NCBI GenBank assembly: GCA_964345035.1 | Contig: CAYFPO010000008.1 | Span: 1-64,000 of the forward strand | DNA from: CAYFPO01 sp964345035 | GTDB taxonomy: Bacteria > Fidelibacterota > Marinisomatia > SCGC-AAA003-L08 > GCA-002704045 | DNA: 64,000 nt | Direction of reading: 5' to 3' | Shown here: positions 47,288-56,867 of the stretch, piece after piece | How the letters are laid out: each line of letters opens with the position of its first letter | Numbering within the stretch: position 1 is the first letter of the stretch | The notes under the pieces: generated by a model | The model's database searches: none | What the model saw: the letters and a program-made list of their open reading frames with translations, nothing else | Told to the model about the DNA's origin: nothing | Position numbers and translations under genes: made by a program

Positions 47288-49260
47288 TATTTTAATCGTG
47301 GTAATTTTGGATTAATACAGATAATCACACCAATGGTTAACATCAATGTGCCCAGCCAAACCCAGGTTACCATCGGATTTATTTTTACCTTTAAAGTCGC
47401 CTGGCCTGTATCCATATCTACATCACCCAGCACCATATACAGATCTTCAAATAATGTGGATCTTATAGCAACTTCAGAATGGGGCTGATTGTTCTGATCT
47501 ACATAAAACCGTTTTTCCGGCTGGAGAAATGCAAATTGTTCTCCATCCTTTTTAACTTCGATTGCAATTATCTTTGCTATATGGTTTGATCTTTTTTCAG
47601 GATCAGTCTCAGGAGTTTCAGCCCAAAATTTTCTGTATTCCAGTGAATAATTCTTTAGGGTGACTATTTCATGTAATTTCATGGATAAATCAGCTTCCTT
47701 ATCAAATGCTTTCCCGATAAATCCGGCAAACATCATCATTATTCCCAAATGGACGATATACCCTCCATATCTGGATCGGTTTTTTTTGATCAGTATTGCG
47801 AATGCAGAAAACACATCTTCGTTATGTAATCGAACGCGTGTAGAAACAGCTCGGTAAAATTCCATGAAAATAACTGCACAAACAAAAATAACTAAAACTG
47901 AAAAGATGAGCGGATAAATTAATTTCACTTTGAAAATAATCGCCCAGATTGCAGTTAAAATGAATCCGGAAATTATGGGAATGGTAAAATTTTTCTTAAC
48001 TGATTTTACAGAAGTTTTTCGCCATGCCAGCAATGGTCCAATCCCAGTTAAAATAAGAAGAACTATCCCAAATGGAATTATGACATGATTAAAATAGGTT
48101 GATCCGATAGTAATCTGCACTCCTGTAATAGCTTCAGATAACAAGGGATACAATGTGCCCCACAGAATTGCAGCACACATTGATACAAATACTACATTGT
48201 TAAACAGAAAACCACTTTCTCGGCTGACTAGGGATTCCAACCGATTTTGTGAAACCAATACATGTCTCTTTTTCCAAAGTAGAAAAATATTGAAAAGAAC
48301 TATGTAAATAATAAAACCAAAAAACCATATCCCGAGATCTGTGGCTGCAAACGCATGGATTGAGGAAATTATTCCACTTCTGGTAAGATATGTACCAAAA
48401 ATGGTAAGTGTAAATGTAAGCATAATTAAAATCATATTCCATCGTTTAAGCATATTTTTCTTTTCCTGAATGAGTACAGAATGTAGATATGCTGTTCCGG
48501 TTATCCAGGGGAACAGAGAAGCATTCTCAACAGGATCCCAAGCCCAATAGCCGCCCCAACCGAGTTCCATATATGCCCATTTACCTCCCAGCACAATTGC
48601 AATACTGAGGCAACCCCATGGAAATAAAGTCCATCTGCGGGTTGCTCTGATCCATTCCGCATCCAGACTATTGGTAATGAGTGCAGCTAATGCAAAAGCA
48701 AATGGCACTGAGAATCCTATAAAACCCAAGTATAACAATGGTGGATGGATGACCATCAATGGATGCTGTAGTAATGGATTTAACCCACTGGATCTATTGG
48801 ATGGATTCACAGCCGGTAGAAATGGGTCTTCAATAAAATTACACATAATAATAAAGAAACACTGGATCACCAAAAGAATGATTATTACCCACGGCATCAA
48901 TACGATGAATCTTTTTCTGTGGAGGGTGATGACGATTATTGAATACATCGATAGTATTAAAAGCCAGAACAGAAGCGATCCTTCCATCCCTGCCCATAAT
49001 CCGGTAATTTTATAAATCAGGGGAGTGGTCGCACTGCTGTAATTAGAAATATATTCCAGTTGGAAATTGCTTTGAATGAGTTCTCTTACTAAAACTGAAG
49101 CTGAAATGAAAATCAAGGCGAATGATACATAAACTGCATTTATTCCTGAAATACGAAATTGTATTTGATTTTTGACAAGATACCAACCCATTGCTGCAAT
49201 TGCATATATATTGAAAAATAATGCGAGAGTTAGTAATGAAGAACCAATGGTGGAACTCAG
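47284..49260 (-). CDS. ccmF: cytochrome c heme lyase CcmF
   Basis: This is the multi-helix heme lyase with the WWD motif GGYWAWDPVENASLFPW, HPPLLYLGFIG and FAGFIGKAFDKEADLSM. The first ATG (49191) would remove the first membrane helix. The frame is open upstream to the ccmE stop and encodes SSTIGSSLLTLALFFNIYAI, a good helix 1. I therefore propose a CTG at 49260 (or ATC at 49263), preceded by GAGAGGT that overlaps the end of ccmE. The gene certainly codes for CcmF; the start is inference. Confidence 0.85.
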   Translation of the reverse strand: MSSTIGSSLLTLALFFNIYAIAAMGWYLVKNQIQFRISGINAVYVSFALIFISASVLVRELIQSNFQLEYISNYSSATTPLIYKITGLWAGMEGSLLFWLLILSMYSIIVITLHRKRFIVLMPWVIIILLVIQCFFIIMCNFIEDPFLPAVNPSNRSSGLNPLLQHPLMVIHPPLLYLGFIGFSVPFAFALAALITNSLDAEWIRATRRWTLFPWGCLSIAIVLGGKWAYMELGWGGYWAWDPVENASLFPWITGTAYLHSVLIQEKKNMLKRWNMILIMLTFTLTIFGTYLTRSGIISSIHAFAATDLGIWFFGFIIYIVLFNIFLLWKKRHVLVSQNRLESLVSRESGFLFNNVVFVSMCAAILWGTLYPLLSEAITGVQITIGSTYFNHVIIPFGIVLLILTGIGPLLAWRKTSVKSVKKNFTIPIISGFILTAIWAIIFKVKLIYPLIFSVLVIFVCAVIFMEFYRAVSTRVRLHNEDVFSAFAILIKKNRSRYGGYIVHLGIMMMFAGFIGKAFDKEADLSMKLHEIVTLKNYSLEYRKFWAETPETDPEKRSNHIAKIIAIEVKKDGEQFAFLQPEKRFYVDQNNQPHSEVAIRSTLFEDLYMVLGDVDMDTGQATLKVKINPMVTWVWLGTLMLTIGVIICINPKLPRLKY

Positions 49261-49263
49261 GAT

Positions 49264-49677
49264 TTACCTCTCTGTTATTGGAATATAGTTTTTTTCTTCT
49301 TCATATCTGGAGGCACATTTGGTCATCAAATTGTCAGCAGTAAGGATACCGTCTGAATAACCGCCTTCCACTATCACATCTGCATTGTCGGAAAAAAGAT
49401 CCGGTAATGCTGCGGATTTATACACTACCGGTAAGCTGTGGTTTCCTTGATTCATAATAAATTTAACCGTTAATCTGTCATCGGAATATTTGATTGACCC
49501 TTTTTGAACATTACCCCCCAGACGAAATCTATCCTGGGTAAACTCCTGATGGTGGTTCAGGATATCTTCAACTGAAATAAATGGGACTTCACTTGCTTTA
49601 AAATCCAGCGTAATCCAGCCAATAGCAAGTATTGATAACCCAAGAATGACAATAATGAATTTTTTTCGATTCTGCAT
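49264..49677 (-). CDS. ccmE: heme chaperone CcmE, Cys (CxxxY) type
   Basis: The 137-residue product has an N-terminal anchor (KFIIVILGLSILAIGWITL) and the OB-fold of CcmE (FRLGGNVQKGSIKY, then LPVVYKSAALPDLF, VIVEGGY). The heme-binding HxxxY is replaced by Cys121-ASR-Tyr125. CxxxY CcmE proteins are known from Desulfovibrio and archaea. It is first in the ccm run and has AAGGAG upstream. The gap 49678-49851 must hold the promoter; I see no clear boxes. Confidence 0.9.
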   Translation of the reverse strand: MQNRKKFIIVILGLSILAIGWITLDFKASEVPFISVEDILNHHQEFTQDRFRLGGNVQKGSIKYSDDRLTVKFIMNQGNHSLPVVYKSAALPDLFSDNADVIVEGGYSDGILTADNLMTKCASRYEEEKNYIPITER

Positions 49678-49851
49678 AAATTTTCTCCTTTTAAAAGTGA
49701 CAAAATTTACACAGTAATAGAAACGGTACTAAAGAGAAATCGGGGAATTATACTTTGATAAAAGTACTAATGCAGGAAAATGTGCCTGCCGGAATATTTT
49801 AGTGTAAATTCTTTTTCGGATTGATGCTAAATTCAGTAGTAGTAGAATTTT

Positions 49852-50652
49852 CTATTCGGCAATATCCCAATGAATCTCCCTTGTCACATATTGCACAGCA
49901 CTGTTACCGGATAACGGCACAACTACCTCAAAATCAGCATATTCACCTGGATTAACACCCGAATCTGTAATAATACCCGATTCATATACTGTAATTTGAC
50001 CATCCACGAATGAGGAATCTTTAGAAATCAATTGAGTTCCTTCATCCCAAAGTATATAAATAATTCTGGTATAATCTGCACGTCGAAGGCCGGTATTTTT
50101 TACAGTGCCTTTATATACTCTTCGGTCACCATAAATCTCCTCAACAGCATCACCCTCAAATTCTACATTGGGTTCTGGAGTTGCAACCTCTTCTATGCTT
50201 ACAATGGAGCCTTTGTCAATGGTCAATTGACCAATTTGGGTATTCAAAATTATTCTGTCAGCATTTTCCTGAAAGATACTCCCTCTGACGATAGTTCCAT
50301 TCTTTAATGTCACCTCATGAGTTAATTGTGGAACTTTGATGAGTTTTAATAAATCTGTATTCACTCTTGGTGCTGAAATTTTTGATTCATATTCAATAAC
50401 TCTAGCACGGAGATCATCCAATTCAGACTGAATTCCGTCAAGAGTCTCCCGCATTGGAAAAAATTGCTGCGTTTCTTCCATAACGGATTGTGAAATGGTT
50501 AAGTCATCCTCGGATTCTACTATTTCCGGTCCGGATTCTACAACTTCAACAGGTTCTTGTGAAGATTCTTCCCCGCCCCATGGTAGATAGGTTTGGATTG
50601 TCGCACATCCAGAGAAAAGTAAAAATATACCTAAAATTCCGAAGTTTTTCAT
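49852..50652 (-). CDS. lipoprotein with coiled coil and FxLYD/beta domains
   Basis: The 266-residue product has a lipobox (LFSGC). An acidic low-complexity stretch and a short coiled coil (LDGIQSELDDLRARVIEYES) follow, then a small beta barrel (HEVTLKNGTIVRGSIFQENA, then GQLTIDKGSIVSIEEV, Sm-like). It ends in an Ig-like FxLYD-type domain (YKGTVKNTGLRRADYTRIIY). The function is unknown. The start overlaps the HEAT-lipoprotein stop (ATGA), so they form an operon. Confidence 0.75.
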   Translation of the reverse strand: MKNFGILGIFLLFSGCATIQTYLPWGGEESSQEPVEVVESGPEIVESEDDLTISQSVMEETQQFFPMRETLDGIQSELDDLRARVIEYESKISAPRVNTDLLKLIKVPQLTHEVTLKNGTIVRGSIFQENADRIILNTQIGQLTIDKGSIVSIEEVATPEPNVEFEGDAVEEIYGDRRVYKGTVKNTGLRRADYTRIIYILWDEGTQLISKDSSFVDGQITVYESGIITDSGVNPGEYADFEVVVPLSGNSAVQYVTREIHWDIAE

Positions 50653-51755
50653 TGCGCTGAACTTCCGTTTGTGTAATTTTGATGTGCCTTGAAAGCGGCT
50701 GATCGTAATTTCCCTTTGTAATCTTCATAACTGCCGTATTCATGCACCAGATCTATAATTTCATTATAAAACATATAATTTTCAGGTTCTTCCAATATGG
50801 ATATGATTTCATCCAATACTGTGGGATCCTTAAACCTTGCAAGCGATTGAAGCGATTTGATTCTCAGATCTCGAGAAAAATCCTCTGATAATGCAATCTC
50901 TACGAGAGGTCTTTTTACTGCAGGATGGTCAAACTCACCCATTGCTTGAATGAGAGTATTCAGGAGATAATAATAATCCTTTTTCCCGGATTGATAGGAT
51001 TCAAGTAAAGCCATGATCATACGTTCTTCCTTTACATCCCCCAATGTGTTCAATGCAAAATCTTTCATCTCCAAATTGGATTTTGGATCTCCGAGTAATT
51101 CCACAAAGAAATCTACAACTTCAGGAGCTTTTTTCCTCGATAGGACTTCCACTGCACGATTCCTTACCCGTACATCCAGTTCATCATTATTTACTATCTC
51201 AATTAATATGGGAATCACTCTCCTGTCACCCATAGCACCGAGTGTTAATGTCAATAATTCATTCATTCGTGCATGATTGGTTTTACTTACTTCGTATAAA
51301 TCCAGCAGAGTGATCACATCATCTTCACTACCGAGAATACTGATTGCATTGATCATTGATTCCCGAATTTCCATTATTCTGTCTTCCGATGCCTTTAGTC
51401 CTGAAACAAGAAAAGCTGCTGATGATTCATTTCCATATTTTGTCAAAAAATCAATTGCCTGCAGCATTAAATCCAGTTCTACCAGACTGCTGCTTTCAAC
51501 TGATTTGTGAATCGTTTCCAGAGCAATCGGGTGCCGGCTTTCCGATAAAACACCCAGTGCAGATACACGAACGTCGTAGGGTTGATTCTTATCCAAGTAA
51601 ATTTCTGAAAGCACTTCCAAGGATCGTAATTTCCCGTCCAGATATTCAACACGCTGTTTTTCCACATCATCCATAGAATGGACAACCTGCCTTGGTGCAC
51701 ATCCAGTATAAATCAGAATTATCAGGATTGTAAGTATATTTTTATTCAATTTCAT
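50649..51755 (-). CDS. HEAT-repeat lipoprotein
   Basis: The 368-residue product has a lipobox (IYTGC) and then about eight HEAT-like helical repeats, for example DVRVSALGVLSESRHPIALE, DVRVRNRAVEVLSRKKAPEV and DLRIKSLQSLARFKDPTVLD. Such proteins serve as periplasmic scaffolds; the partner may be the overlapping downstream lipoprotein. No enzyme motif is seen. Confidence 0.8.
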   Translation of the reverse strand: MKLNKNILTILIILIYTGCAPRQVVHSMDDVEKQRVEYLDGKLRSLEVLSEIYLDKNQPYDVRVSALGVLSESRHPIALETIHKSVESSSLVELDLMLQAIDFLTKYGNESSAAFLVSGLKASEDRIMEIRESMINAISILGSEDDVITLLDLYEVSKTNHARMNELLTLTLGAMGDRRVIPILIEIVNNDELDVRVRNRAVEVLSRKKAPEVVDFFVELLGDPKSNLEMKDFALNTLGDVKEERMIMALLESYQSGKKDYYYLLNTLIQAMGEFDHPAVKRPLVEIALSEDFSRDLRIKSLQSLARFKDPTVLDEIISILEEPENYMFYNEIIDLVHEYGSYEDYKGKLRSAAFKAHQNYTNGSSAQ

Positions 51756-51820
51756 TCCTTGATGAATCTTAACTGTGAACAGTTAATTGATTAATATTTA
51801 AAAAAATTAACAGAAAATAC

Positions 51821-52555
51821 CTATGTATTCCAAGAATATTGATGCCAATCTTTACCATCATAAACAGTTACAGTGAATTGTGTTACCCAATCTCCCATAA
51901 AAATGAGTTTTTTACCAGAATTTTCTTCAATTCCGATTTGATGGTAATGACCAACCAGAATCACATCAATTCCCTCAGTCCACTTTGTTTCTGCCCAATG
52001 AGTTAATTCAGTAATAATTTTTGGATTCCTGTTATCCTGATTATCATAATGCCTGGTAGTTGCAGATACTAATTTTGCCAAGCGACACCCAATTTTTGCT
52101 CCAAGTAAATTAAATAGAAAAATATTTATTTTACTTCTCAAAATTAATTTTAATACTCGATATCCTCCATCCGATATGAGAATTCCGTCTCCATGGGTTA
52201 CAAGTATGTTTAGTTTTTCCAATTGAAATTGAAAATCATCTTTGTAAAATCTCGCAGAAAACTTCCTATTAAAATATCCATTATCCCAATAATCATGATT
52301 TCCAGCGATATAATGGATATCAATACCGGATATATGCAGATTTTCCAGTGCATCAAACAGATCTGAATACTCATTCGGTATAAATTTTTTATAATCAAAC
52401 CAGAAATCAAAAAAATCTCCGCCGATTATCAAGGTTCCCCCTGTAGACTGAATTTTCGAGAATAATGCATACAATTTCCTCCTACGCTCAGCTTCATCCG
52501 GAGTATCTTTCATATAAAAGTGATTATCTGAAATAAAATAGATGGGAAGATTCAT
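51821..52555 (-). CDS. LpxH-like UDP-2,3-diacylglucosamine phosphohydrolase
   Basis: The 244-residue calcineurin-fold phosphoesterase has all metal motifs: FISDNHF (DxH), GGDFFDFWFD, AGNHDYW, VTHGDGI and VGHYHQIG. The GGDFFDFWFD and YFNRKFSARF segments fit the LpxH group that makes lipid X in lipid A synthesis. This supports an LPS-bearing outer membrane. Other LpxH-like phosphoesterases exist, so the exact substrate is not proved. It is divergent from the next gene. Confidence 0.8.
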   Translation of the reverse strand: MNLPIYFISDNHFYMKDTPDEAERRRKLYALFSKIQSTGGTLIIGGDFFDFWFDYKKFIPNEYSDLFDALENLHISGIDIHYIAGNHDYWDNGYFNRKFSARFYKDDFQFQLEKLNILVTHGDGILISDGGYRVLKLILRSKINIFLFNLLGAKIGCRLAKLVSATTRHYDNQDNRNPKIITELTHWAETKWTEGIDVILVGHYHQIGIEENSGKKLIFMGDWVTQFTVTVYDGKDWHQYSWNT

Positions 52556-52703
52556 TCGCTTAACTTACGGACTGTTAATGTAAAAATCATAATAATAATT
52601 ATATCAGAGAATATTGATAAATAATTAAAATAGGACTCATAAATTAACTAAGTAAAATTACAGAAAATAATGAACTTTGATTAGTATAGAGCATATCAAA
52701 AAA

Positions 52704-55700
52704 ATGTATATCCAAATTAAATTAATTCTGTTCAGTGTTTTATTGACTGTACAAGTCATTGGACAGTTTGGGCAAAATATCGTCCAATACGACGATTTTG
52801 AGTGGTATTATATTCAGTCAAAACATTTTGATATTTATTATTACGGTGTAGGAGAAAGTCACGCAGAATATGTAGCACACGAATCTGAAATTGCCTATAT
52901 CAATATCTCAACAAAAATGAACTGGACATTGAAAAACCGGGTGCCCATCATCGTATATAATTCCCATAATGATTTTCAACAGACAAATGTGATAGATTCC
53001 TATATGTATGAAGGAATCGGCGGGGTCACCGAGTTATTTAAGAATAGAGTTGTAATTCCATTTGATGGATCTTATAAGGAATTTAAACATGTCATCCATC
53101 ATGAATTAGTCCACGCTTTTATCATAGATTACATCTATGGCGGGAATATACAAAACCTGATTGCGAATCAGGTAAAAGCCCAAATCCCGGGCTGGATGAA
53201 TGAAGGACTTGCTGAATATCTTGCAAGCGGCTGGGATACAAATTCAGATATGTGGATGCGTGATCTTGCCATAAATGGCGGAGAATTACCAATGATACAC
53301 CAATTGCAAGGGTATTTAGCATATCGGGGTGGTCAATCTGTGTGGAAATTCATAACCGGTAAATGGGGTGAAGAATCCATTGCAGAAATTTTATATCAGA
53401 TAAAAACCGAGGATAATGTGAATAAAGGATTGGAGATGGCTTTGGGTATTGATATAGAAGAGCTGACCGAACAATGGCAGGAATATATAAAAAAAGAGTA
53501 TTGGCCTGATGTTTCAGGCAGGCAGAATCTGGATGAATTTTCCAGAATGTTGACAGACCATGAAGAATTGGAAAATTCCTATAATATTGCTCCTGCAATA
53601 TCTCCTGATGGAAGTCAGATTGCGATTTTTTCTAATAAATCGGGAACGATGGGTTTGTATTTGATTTCCGCTGAGGATGGCAGATTTCTCAGACAGATAA
53701 TTAAAGGTGAGCAAAGTGCTGAATATGAAGAATTACATATATTGAAGCCTGGAATAACCTGGTCTCCAGATGGTAAAAAAATTGCATTTGCAGCTAAATC
53801 AGGAAAATCAGACGCATTGAATATCGTTGATATTCACACAGAAGACGTAAATAAATACCGGTTTGATATGGAAGGAATTTTCAGAGCGTCCTGGAGCCCC
53901 TCTGGAAATGAAATCGCCTTTATAGGGAATAATGGTGAATCCAGCGATATCTACATTTTTAATGTTGAATCAGAAGAAATGGAAAATCTGACAAATGACT
54001 GGTTCACTGAAGATCAGATCTCCTGGGCACCGGATGGTAAGTCACTGCTGTTTATATCTGACCGTGGAGATGACTTGATCATAGATTCACCGGCAAATTC
54101 CAACTCTCATAATGTGGATAAAATTGATATTTTTCAAATATTCCGGGATAATGGAAAAATTATTAGATTGACCAATACAGAATTTTCCGAAGCCTACCCG
54201 CTGTTCACAAATGATATGAACCAGATCATTTTTACTTCAGACGAGTATGGTATTAACAATATAAATGTGATGAATCTTCAGACACTGGATGTAAAACCCA
54301 TTACAAACGTACAAACCGGAATTTCACAATTATCATGGAACCAATCAAATTCACATCTATTATTTTCCGGATTTGAAAATAGTGGTTATGATATTTATAT
54401 GATGGCGAATCCACTGGATATTGTGGAAAAATCTATTGAAATTGAGCATACAAACTGGACATTGGATCAACCTGAACCACCCATGTTAAATAAACCGGAT
54501 AATAAGAAATCACCGGAAGCATCCCGTATATCCTATAAGAATTACGTGTTTTCTGATAATTATTTTACCCAAAGCAAGGATTCCTCTAAAAACAAAATTG
54601 TATATCCGCTGGAAGAAGTTCAGGACAGTTCGGGACATTTTATCAAACATCAATATAAAACCCGTTTCACATTGGATCTGATACAGGGGTATGCCTATAA
54701 TTCTGCCTTTTATTCCCCCAATGCAATGATTTACTTTTTATTTAGTGACATTCTTGGTGACCATAAAATATATCTCGGTACTGAAATGCAGATATCTCTG
54801 GAAGATTCAGATTATTTTTTACTGTACAGGCTTTTACCAAATAAAACTGATTATAATTTCCTTGTTTACCATCTTGCTGAACATTATCAAAGCTATGATG
54901 AAATTGTACGTCTGAGGAATCTTGGGCTGGGTGTGAATGCATCCAGACCATTTTCAAGGTTTCAACGAATGGAATTCGGCATCCAGTATAGCTATATTGA
55001 ACATGCAGAATTCAGAGAAGTAAATGATGGTTCATTTTCAAATACATACAGTGATGAGGAGATCATAGATAAGATTAATGCGGTTATACCCTCAATGGGA
55101 TATGTATGGGATAATACTTTGTGGACATATACCTATCCTGTGGATGGAATCAGAGCATTTACAAGATTGGACCTATCTCCCAAATTAAATAATGATGGGC
55201 TTGAGTTCAGCACATTCAGTCTGGATTTGAGAGGATATAATCCCTTGAAGAATGGTGTGAGCATCGCCGGGCGGATGTATTTTGGAAAAAGTTTTGGGGG
55301 AAATGCTCAGAATTTTCATCTGGGTGGTGTACCCTGGTTATTTTCCTCAGAAAATAGTATCTATGCCAGTGATCCAAGAAATTCCAGTTCAATGCTGCAG
55401 AATATTTTTCTTTCTGAATATGTTATGCCGGTTCGAGGGGCTCAGATCAATGAAATAGACGGAACTACTACGGTGCTATTTAATGCCGAATTACGCTTGC
55501 CATTTTTGTTGTATTATTTTCCCTCCATCAAATACTTCGGTCAAATAAATGGTGTTATTTTCACAGACATCGGCGCTGCTTGGTCCGGTAAATCCCCGGA
55601 TTTCTGGGACGGTGAAAGCTGGAATTCCAACCCAAAAGATTTTGTATGGACGTATGGATTCGGTCCCCGTTTCATTCTCTTTGGTTTACCCATAAAATTA

Positions 55701-55775
55701 GATTATGCATGGGAATACATACCCAACCAAAAATCTGAAAGAATGTGGTATGTATCAATCGGGTTGGATTTTTGA
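52704..55775 (+). CDS. gluzincin peptidase / TolB propeller / Omp85 barrel fusion
   Basis: The product is about 1023 residues. After a signal peptide comes a peptidase MA-like domain with the zinc motif HHELVHAF near 131 and the downstream Glu in GWMNEGLAEYLA. A TolB-type propeller follows (ISPDGSQIAIFSNKSG, WSPDGKKIAFAAKSG, WSPSGNEIAFIGNNG, WAPDGKSLLFISDRG). The last third is a BamA-like barrel (EYVMPVRGAQINE, FFTD-like VIFTDIGAAW, terminal GLDF). It is probably an outer-membrane protease of unknown target. I chose the ATG at 52704 over the TTG at 52677. Confidence 0.85.
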   Translation: MYIQIKLILFSVLLTVQVIGQFGQNIVQYDDFEWYYIQSKHFDIYYYGVGESHAEYVAHESEIAYINISTKMNWTLKNRVPIIVYNSHNDFQQTNVIDSYMYEGIGGVTELFKNRVVIPFDGSYKEFKHVIHHELVHAFIIDYIYGGNIQNLIANQVKAQIPGWMNEGLAEYLASGWDTNSDMWMRDLAINGGELPMIHQLQGYLAYRGGQSVWKFITGKWGEESIAEILYQIKTEDNVNKGLEMALGIDIEELTEQWQEYIKKEYWPDVSGRQNLDEFSRMLTDHEELENSYNIAPAISPDGSQIAIFSNKSGTMGLYLISAEDGRFLRQIIKGEQSAEYEELHILKPGITWSPDGKKIAFAAKSGKSDALNIVDIHTEDVNKYRFDMEGIFRASWSPSGNEIAFIGNNGESSDIYIFNVESEEMENLTNDWFTEDQISWAPDGKSLLFISDRGDDLIIDSPANSNSHNVDKIDIFQIFRDNGKIIRLTNTEFSEAYPLFTNDMNQIIFTSDEYGINNINVMNLQTLDVKPITNVQTGISQLSWNQSNSHLLFSGFENSGYDIYMMANPLDIVEKSIEIEHTNWTLDQPEPPMLNKPDNKKSPEASRISYKNYVFSDNYFTQSKDSSKNKIVYPLEEVQDSSGHFIKHQYKTRFTLDLIQGYAYNSAFYSPNAMIYFLFSDILGDHKIYLGTEMQISLEDSDYFLLYRLLPNKTDYNFLVYHLAEHYQSYDEIVRLRNLGLGVNASRPFSRFQRMEFGIQYSYIEHAEFREVNDGSFSNTYSDEEIIDKINAVIPSMGYVWDNTLWTYTYPVDGIRAFTRLDLSPKLNNDGLEFSTFSLDLRGYNPLKNGVSIAGRMYFGKSFGGNAQNFHLGGVPWLFSSENSIYASDPRNSSSMLQNIFLSEYVMPVRGAQINEIDGTTTVLFNAELRLPFLLYYFPSIKYFGQINGVIFTDIGAAWSGKSPDFWDGESWNSNPKDFVWTYGFGPRFILFGLPIKLDYAWEYIPNQKSERMWYVSIGLDF

Positions 55776-55871
55776 TTTTTAAAATTCTATTTGGTGTATG
55801 TTGAACTTACGATAAAAAAGTTTATACAGAGTTAAGCAACTGTTAAATTACAAATGCAAACAGGATGCTTA

Positions 55872-56201
55872 ATGGAAACAAAAAGGACAAGAAAGACATA
55901 TGACAGGGATTTTAAGGTGTCAGGACTAAAATTAATTTTAGAGAAGCACCAGAGCGTATCCAAGTTGTCACGGGATTTAGGTGTTAGCCAGAACTCACTT
56001 CACTTATGGAAACGAGCATTTTTGCAAGATTCAAGGAACTGCTTTCCAGGCAATGGTCAAGTTACAGAGCATGAGAATGAAGTTCGCCGTTTAAAATATG
56101 AGCTTGAGTTGGTGAAAGAAGAGCGTGATATTTTAAAACCTGCCCGCCCTCCATTTTGTCGGGAGCAGGCGGGAAAGCCGTGGGCATATTTTCAGAAGTA
56201 A
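55872..56201 (+). pseudogene. IS3 OrfA, frameshifted near its end
   Basis: METKRTRKTYDRDFKVSGLK, then SKLSRDLGVSQNSLHLWKR is the helix-turn-helix start of IS3/IS150-type OrfA (DNA binding). A leucine-zipper region follows (RRLKYELELVKEERDILK). A 35-nt insertion at 56139 then changes the frame. After the insertion the original end, KAVGIFSE, is still readable in another frame. The ribosome-binding site AGGA precedes the ATG at 55872. Confidence 0.75.
56139..56173. repeat. 35-nt palindromic insertion inside orfA
   Basis: Starting CCTGCCCGCCC and ending GCAGGCGGG, it splits DILK from KAVGIFSE. CCTGCC pairs with GGCGGG (one G-T pair), and inner CTCC pairs with GGAG, to form a hairpin. It shares CCTGCCC(A/G)CCC with the element at 6821. 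Confidence 0.6.
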
Positions 56202-56205
56202 GAAA

Positions 56206-56867
56206 ATGAAGTTTAAGTTTATAGATACCCATAAAATAAGAATAGAATTTCAAAGATGTGTGATATGTTTGGTGTTACACCTGGGGGTTATTATTAGTGG
56301 AAGAATCGTGGTAAGAGTAAAAGAGAATTAGAAAACGAGTATCTACTTCAAAAGATTAGAGAAGTGCATAAGAAAAACAATAAAATCTATGGGTTGGTGA
56401 TATAACTTACATGGATACAAAAGAGGGTTGGTTATTTTTTAGCGAAGGTAATGGATGTATATAACAGAGAAATTATTGGCTGGGCTTTTGAAAAACGGCA
56501 AAAGACAGATCTTGTGATTAAGGCTATGGAACGGGCATTGTTTAAAAAAACGCCTGAAAAAGATATGATATTTCACTCAGACCGGGGTAGTCAGTATGCA
56601 AGTAACCGGTATAAAAGCCTACTAAGTGAGAATGCTATCCGGCAGAGTATGAGTAATAATGGAAACTGTTATGATAATGCCATAGCTGAATCTTTCTTTA
56701 AAACTTTGAAAACAGAGCTGATCTACCATAAGAGGTATAAAACAAGGGAAGAAGCGAAATTGGACCTATTTGAATACATAGAGGTGTTTTACAATCGGGA
56801 AAGATTACATTCTGCACTGGATTATAAAACACCTATTGAATATGGGAGACTACTAAATGTTGCTTAA
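56206..56867 (+). pseudogene. IS3 OrfB (DDE transposase) with several lesions
   Basis: The frame begins MKFKFIDTHK and shifts before MCDMFGVTPGGYY. It has a TAG in place of a codon in YY*WKNRGKS, then loses about 75 codons between KKNNKIYG and WVGDITYM (first catalytic Asp at 56399). One extra T in a T-run at about 56436 shifts it again. From 56451 the last 138 codons are intact and hold the second Asp (FHSDRGSQYAS) and the Glu (DNAIAESFFKTLK). The deletion junction has the 5-bp sequence ATGGG that could have been repeated at both ends. Confidence 0.85.

Noticed and set aside
53500..53530. CCTGA-TGTT-TCAGG hairpin with GGCAGG in the protease-propeller gene
   Set aside because: The protein reads smoothly through it (YWPDVSGRQNLDEF) with no interruption of a known motif, so it is not a third palindromic insertion.
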